A stretch of 64,000 bases of DNA from Epiperipatus broadwayi (taxonomy: Eukaryota > Onychophora > Udeonychophora > Euonychophora > Peripatidae). The stretch is taken from assembly GCA_028023455.1 (NCBI GenBank), contig JAQFVV010006199.1:990001-1054000 (forward strand), given 5' to 3'. The first letter of the stretch is position 1. Each line of letters opens with the position of its first letter. The position numbers and the translations under genes are program-made. The notes under the pieces are model-generated. The model saw only the letters and a program-made list of their open reading frames with translations, made no database searches and was not told where the DNA came from. Below are positions 63,040 to 64,000 of this stretch, piece by piece.

Positions 63040-63774
63040 AATAATGCTTCAGAGCTGCAGGAAATGTTGCAGGAGTTAGCAGATGAAAGTAGAAAAGTAG
63101 GACTAAAGATAAATGTTAAAAAGACTAAAGTAATGTTTAATCGATTTGCTCATAATATGAAAATAAAGATTGATTATGAAGAATTAGAAGAAGTTCACAG
63201 TTACAAATACCTTGGTCAAATTATTAATACAGATGGAAACATAATGGAGGAAATTAATCATAGAATTAAACTTGGTTGGAGTACTTTTGATAGAAATAAC
63301 TTGATACTAAAAGGAAATATGCCTATGTGTTTGAAAAGGATGGTTTTTAACAAATGTGTTTTACCAGTTCTTACTTATGGATCTGAGACTTGGACACTTA
63401 ATAGAAGAGCAATACAGAGACTTCAGACCACTCAAAGGAGTATGGAGAGATGTATGTTGGGAGTAACAAGAAGAGATCGAAAACGCAATGTATGGGTAAG
63501 ACAACAAACAGGTGTTACTGACCTTATTGAAAAAATTAAAAGATTGAAATGGAGTTGGGCTGGACATATTGCTAGAAGAGATGATAATAGATGGACAATT
63601 GAAATTTTAAACTGGATTCCAAGAGATTGTAAAAGACCCAGAAAGAGGCCACATGTGAGATGGATGGATGAAATAAGAAAATGTGCAGGGGTGTTGTGGA
63701 GAAGAGAAGCTAAAGATCGGAGATGGATTAAACTTGGAGAGACCTTCATCCTGCAGTGGATTGATAATGGTTGA
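63040..63774 (+). pseudogene. RTE ORF part 3: thumb and C-terminal region
   Basis: After the one-base shift the protein continues with FANNASELQEMLQELADESR, GLKINVKKTKVMFN, YLGQIINTDGNI, MPMCLKRMVFNKCVLPVL, YGSETWTLNRRAIQRLQ, MLGVTRRDRKRNVWVRQQTG, LKWSWAGHIARRDDNRW and ends ILQWIDNG. These are the expected RTE thumb and C-terminal blocks, with no further break. The apparent ATG at 63028 lies in the shifted region and is not an initiation site. With parts 1 and 2 the original polyprotein was roughly 980 residues, typical of the clade. Confidence 0.95.
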
Positions 63775-63790
63775 TGATGATGATGATGAT

Positions 63791-64000
63791 AGAACATTAA
63801 ATGATGTTCTGTCTGCAATATTGGTTAACATTAAAATAGATATTTAACATTTGAAAAGGGCATGAAACCATGTACCCAAAAAAGGCTTTTTATGTATAAT
63901 TATTATTAATTAAATAATAAAGCTAATAATGCTCAAGGCTAGGTAGGTTTATAAATGTAAATTCATTGAGACCAGTCAACAGTAAGACAATACCATTATC
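63791..64000. other. AT-rich DNA downstream of the RTE element
   Basis: No feature seen before the window ends. Confidence 0.6.

Larger units (their letters stand above)
58778..63790 (+). mobile_element. Nearly full-length RTE-clade LINE, split by an insertion
   Basis: The element carries, in order, an AP-type endonuclease and a reverse transcriptase in one frame, and ends in a (TGA)n tail at 63772-63790, the usual RTE plan (3.0 kb after subtracting the insertion). The 5' edge is set where sequence becomes GC-richer (GGCAGCGGTTGGTGG) and is approximate. It was split by a 2,101-bp segment (60290-62390). The stop codon coincides with the first TGA of the tail, leaving essentially no separate 3' UTR. 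No clear target duplication could be identified. Confidence 0.95.

Noticed and set aside
63361-63831. Antisense frames below the RTE C-terminal region, and the equivalent plus-strand frames at 5315-5821
   Set aside because: Both sets are complementary readings of the same LINE sequence; their mutual similarity merely reflects the two LINE copies.

Overview
This window is AT-rich eukaryotic DNA (by eye about three quarters A+T) with no recognisable host gene. Its identifiable content is decayed transposable elements: non-LTR retrotransposons with (TGA)n tails, hAT elements with 8-bp target duplications, a KRBA2-like integrase remnant, hairpin MITEs, tRNA-derived SINEs and one LTR-like insertion. 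That mix fits an invertebrate metazoan. An arthropod is my best guess, but nothing here fixes the species. There is no operon, CRISPR, rRNA or phage signal. The window is probably intergenic or a long intron.

Layout. 1-8.3 kb: AT-rich DNA with a 5'-truncated minus-strand RTE copy (5.34-6.83 kb). 8.3-9.5 kb: first large cluster of an unclassified dispersed repeat, here called family A, in inverted arrangement; other clusters lie at 18.1-19.3, 32.4-33.0 and 50.6-51.9 kb, and one copy is nested at 57.4 kb. 10.3 kb: first of four tRNA-headed SINEs (others at 24.2, 24.8 and 57.0 kb, all minus strand). 11.7-12.7 kb: decayed minus-strand hAT-like transposase. 15.1-15.8 kb: old tandem duplication. 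19.35-19.7 kb: reverse transcriptase remnant. 26.3-27.2 kb: second truncated RTE copy. 27.5-27.8 and 46.9-47.1 kb: two hairpin MITEs of one family. 28.2-30.7 kb: complete-ended hAT element with a ruined transposase gene. 33-41.9 kb: mostly featureless. 41.95-43.1 kb: KRBA2/Ginger-like remnant between palindromic repeats. 46.1 kb: inverted TAA/TTA microsatellite. 47.5-49.3 kb: decayed Jockey/CR1-type LINE, followed by CT tracts. 50.1-50.5 kb: MITE with long inverted ends. 52.09-53.18 kb: a 1.1-kb compound palindrome made of two tandem units and two inverted ones. 57.3-58.1 kb: non-autonomous hAT element with a perfect 8-bp duplication. 58.8-63.8 kb: nearly full-length RTE element split by a 2.1-kb TG...CA insertion.

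How the parts relate. The RTE element shows a relative order of events: it inserted, then a 2,101-bp LTR-like segment landed in its reverse transcriptase with a 4-bp duplication, and one extra T shifted the frame right after the catalytic FADD. The truncated RTE copies carry the same trinucleotide tail. The non-autonomous elements (SINEs, MITEs, small hAT) need enzymes supplied in trans, and no intact source is present in the window. The most unusual observations are the SINE family that keeps a short flanking stem around different tRNA bodies, and the compound palindrome at 52-53 kb, whose modules carry promoter-like motifs.
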